A stretch of 7,135 bases of DNA from CALRGL01 sp964374035 (GTDB lineage: Bacteria; Patescibacteriota; Patescibacteriia; UBA9934; GWF2-40-263): the NCBI GenBank assembly GCA_964374035.1, contig CAYJWY010000040.1, forward strand, positions 1 to 7,135, written 5' to 3'. Positions 5,759-7,135 of this stretch are shown in pieces; positions within the stretch are counted from its first letter, which is position 1, and each line of letters opens with the position of its first letter. The position numbers and the translations under genes are program-made. The notes beneath the pieces were generated by a model, which saw nothing but the letters and a program-made list of their open reading frames with translations, did no database searches and was not told where the DNA came from.

Positions 5759-5791
5759 ACACACCGAGATTTTTCCGGTGTGTTTTTCTTT
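5759..5791 (+). terminator. Intrinsic terminator after the small acidic gene (also usable on the minus strand)
   Basis: Stem ACACACCG (5759-5766) and CGGTGTGT (5776-5783), 8 perfect base pairs, 9-base loop, followed on the plus strand by a T-rich tract (5783-5792, broken by one C). On the minus strand the same stem is followed by ATTTT, so it could also end the converging M29-like gene, whose stop codon is at 5791-5793. Confidence 0.85.
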
Positions 5792-6786
5792 TAGACGACG
5801 TAGTCTCCGTTTTCGTAAATCACTTCGCCGTCGATCAAGATGCGCTCAAGATCGATGAACACATCTACATGATAGCGTCCGGCGTCGCGGGGCATCCCTG
5901 GTTTTTTGTAGATGCTGTGCTTGGCGCCGAGCGATATGTGCATGCCGCACATGCGTTCGAAGGCGGTGAGATCGTTCACAAGTTTGCCCTTGCCCATGGC
6001 TCGATTGAGGCCAAGGCCGAACTCGCGGACGTGGACAGGGGAGTCGTCTTCGATCATCGCGAGGATCTCGCGGAATTCTTCTGGGGCTTCTGGTGCGCTC
6101 AAGATTCCATCGCGAACAATGGCGGTGAACGGCGAGACTTCCCGAATCTTGTGATCCTTTCCGGCGAACGCGAAGATACGGACTTCGCCGTTCACTTTCG
6201 ATAGATCACATGGTTCGGAGAAGACTTCGCCGATCGGATACGTGCCGCCGACGTTTTTCATCTCGGCGTAATCGCCGGTGTTCAGTTTCGTTGGCTCGAA
6301 TGCAGACTCGTAGACAAGCGTTGTTCCAGGACACTCGACGACCACACCTGTGCACGTGTCGATGCGACGCTTGAGTTCCTTTCCTCGAGGTCGATAGTAA
6401 CTCGGATCGTACGCGAGCGACTCGACGTAAGTGTCGAACTGCGATGCGTCGATGCGCGAGAGGTGAATGTGTTCGATGGTTTTGAGTCCGAGTTTGAAGA
6501 GTTCGATACGCAGGCGAAATTCGTTCAACCGAAAGTTTGTCGACTGAACGAGCACGACGAGATCGTCTGGCTTCATCGATTCAAAGCGTGCGAGGACTTC
6601 TGCCGCGTTCGTCGTTGCGAAGTCCAGAAAACTTTCCGTCGGAAGATTCGCGCGATAGCCATCAACAACGATGCGTGTGAGTGGCGCGTCGTTATCGTAA
6701 ATCACCAGCGCCGTATGATCCGGCGTAAATTGAATCGCATGCTCGAGAATATCGTGAAGGTGTTTTGCGGCGTTAGACATAGGCAT
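5791..6786 (-). CDS. M29 (aminopeptidase T)-like metallopeptidase family protein
   Basis: 331 residues. The C-terminal half carries the pattern of the M29 aminopeptidase T/AmpS family: GTYPIGEVFSEP (181-192), REFGLGLN (254-261, Glu255), FERMCGMHISLG (276-287, Glu277 and His283), AKHSIY (288-293, His290 and Tyr293) and YHVDVFID (305-312, His306 and Asp308), then the closing LIDGEVIYENGDYV. These correspond to the two-metal ligands and catalytic Tyr known for that family, so a metal-dependent hydrolase, probably a cytosolic aminopeptidase, is the best call. The related NicX-type dioxygenases share this fold, so peptidase activity is not certain. It is shorter than classical members (about 410 residues) and the N-terminal 150 residues are not recognisable to me. 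Start ATG 6786 is preferred over the ATG two codons later because AAGAG lies 6 bases upstream. It overlaps the HicB-like gene by 14 bases, implying co-transcription. Confidence 0.75.
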   Translation of the reverse strand: MPMSNAAKHLHDILEHAIQFTPDHTALVIYDNDAPLTRIVVDGYRANLPTESFLDFATTNAAEVLARFESMKPDDLVVLVQSTNFRLNEFRLRIELFKLGLKTIEHIHLSRIDASQFDTYVESLAYDPSYYRPRGKELKRRIDTCTGVVVECPGTTLVYESAFEPTKLNTGDYAEMKNVGGTYPIGEVFSEPCDLSKVNGEVRIFAFAGKDHKIREVSPFTAIVRDGILSAPEAPEEFREILAMIEDDSPVHVREFGLGLNRAMGKGKLVNDLTAFERMCGMHISLGAKHSIYKKPGMPRDAGRYHVDVFIDLERILIDGEVIYENGDYVV

Positions 6787-6940
6787 GAATTACTCTTATA
6801 GATAAAAACATCTCAAGTGCTTGCTTGAGATTCTCCTTCACCTCCTTCATGGTTTTCCCTTGCGTGTTGACCCCTGGAATTTCCTCGACCCAGCCAAGGT
6901 ACCACGCACAATGTTTTTGATAGACAGCGGTCCATTGCAT
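6773..6940 (-). CDS. Short HicB-like antitoxin-family protein, without a HicA partner
   Basis: ATG at 6940 to TAA at 6773 gives 55 residues. The sequence shows the HicB partial-RNase-H pattern: a first strand with WTAVYQKHCAWYLGWVEE (3-20), the IPGVNTQGKT turn (21-30, matching the usual xPGCxTQGxT), and the amphipathic helix MKEVKENLKQALEMFLS (31-47). HicB proteins neutralise HicA RNases. No HicA-type gene is seen beside it: downstream is the overlapping M29-like gene and upstream is repeat sequence, although the window ends 195 bases away. It lacks the DNA-binding C-terminal domain of longer HicB proteins. An in-frame TAA six codons upstream makes this ATG the first possible start; no Shine-Dalgarno sequence. 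It could be an orphan antitoxin, or one of the stand-alone HicB-fold proteins common in bacteria. Confidence 0.8.
   Translation of the reverse strand: MQWTAVYQKHCAWYLGWVEEIPGVNTQGKTMKEVKENLKQALEMFLSIRVIHAYV
6793..6797 (-). promoter_or_regulatory. Shine-Dalgarno-like AAGAG of the M29-like gene
   Basis: The minus strand has AAGAG ending 6 bases before the ATG at 6786, within the last codons of the hicB-like gene. It favours this start over the in-frame ATG at 6780. It is the only acceptable ribosome binding site I find among the ten genes. Confidence 0.5.
6811..6830 (-). other. Small hairpin inside the hicB-like gene, followed by a T-run
   Basis: TCTCAAG (6811-6817) and CTTGAGA (6824-6830) form a 7-bp stem with a 6-base loop. 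Read on the minus strand it is followed by TGTTTTTA, just upstream of the M29-like start. It could act as a weak attenuator between the two genes, but the stem is short and AT-rich and encodes ordinary helix residues, so chance is possible. Confidence 0.3.
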
Positions 6941-6998
6941 AGAATTCAGTGTGGGTTATCCTGTGTCTTCTCGTAATTTAGGAACAAACAAGATTTCA

Positions 6999-7135
6999 TC
7001 GTTGTCTGTCATCCTTCGTGTGCACTCAGGATGACAAATGGAAACTCGTCGTTGTCTGTCATCTGTCATCCTGAGTGCACCCGAAGGATCTCTTGTGACG
7101 AAGACGTTGATAAAATCCAGAGATCCTTCTGGTGC
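6999..7135. repeat. Cluster of REP-like palindromic repeats in alternating orientation, running off the right edge
   Basis: Three related copies. Copy A (7011-7036) and copy B (7064-7089) are inverted relative to each other and match at 25 of 26 positions. Copy C (7119-7135) is the inverse of 7077-7093 at 16 of 17 positions and continues beyond the window. Copies A and B are each preceded by the same 15-base direct repeat TCGTTGTCTGTCATC (6999-7013 and 7049-7063). The core (CATCCTGAGTGCAC then CGAAGGATCT) resembles dispersed repeats seen in many bacterial genomes. Together they could form large hairpins. The rest of 6941-7135 contains no gene that I can support. Confidence 0.88.

Noticed and set aside
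6838..6847. Strong Shine-Dalgarno match AAGGAGGTGA on the minus strand
   Set aside because: It lies inside the hicB-like helix (Lys-Glu-Val-Lys codons), and no suitable start follows at 5-10 bases.
6999..7135. CRISPR array
   Set aside because: Repeats alternate in orientation and spacing is uneven; there are no uniform direct repeats with spacers and no cas genes.

Overview
The window carries ten genes, nine on the minus strand and one tiny gene on the plus strand. It reads as a bacterial chromosome of intermediate GC (by eye close to 50%) with tight packing. TGA is used as a normal stop (end of the CDP-alcohol phosphotransferase), which argues against a UGA-recoded lineage. Only one of the ten starts has a convincing Shine-Dalgarno sequence. 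Compact genes, isolated toxin-antitoxin pairs, short intergenic gaps and several REP-like palindromes fit a small-genome lineage such as Patescibacteria/CPR. That placement is inference; nothing in the window proves it.

Layout from high to low coordinates, which is the reading direction of most genes. 6941-7135 holds no gene but a cluster of related palindromic repeats in alternating orientation. Next come an orphan HicB-like antitoxin (55 aa) and, overlapping it by 14 bases, an M29/aminopeptidase T-like metalloprotein. The M29-like gene converges on a 41-aa extremely acidic plus-strand ORF, with a bidirectional terminator between them. Divergent from the acidic ORF is a probable operon: exonuclease III-type AP endonuclease and a CDP-alcohol phosphotransferase 3 bases apart, followed after 37 bases by a Phd/YefM-RelE toxin-antitoxin pair. 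It ends at an 11-bp-stem terminator that includes the relE stop codon. Then come a catabolic-type acetolactate synthase, a REP palindrome, an aldehyde dehydrogenase of the succinate-semialdehyde (Sad/YneI) type, and the first 89 codons of a BaiN/HI0933-type flavoprotein that runs off the left edge.

The oddest locus is the 3' end of the acetolactate synthase gene. The normal C-terminus runs into a GGGACT/GGTACT hexamer array encoding (Gly-Thr)n. The array contains a 100-N assembly gap and then reads into the REP palindrome, which supplies the stop codon. The array is open in all six frames and any whole number of repeats keeps the reading frame, so it looks like a copy-number-variable protein tail that the assembler could not resolve.

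Functional links: acetolactate synthase and the aldehyde dehydrogenase may both serve fermentative carbon and redox metabolism. The AP endonuclease is DNA repair, the CDP-alcohol phosphotransferase is membrane lipid synthesis, and the RelE and HicB elements are accessory. I see no CRISPR array, tRNA, rRNA, transposase or phage gene, and no convincing new multi-gene defence system. The best leads are the (Gly-Thr)n tail, the small acidic protein, and an extended -10 motif (TGATAGAATC) shared by two promoters.
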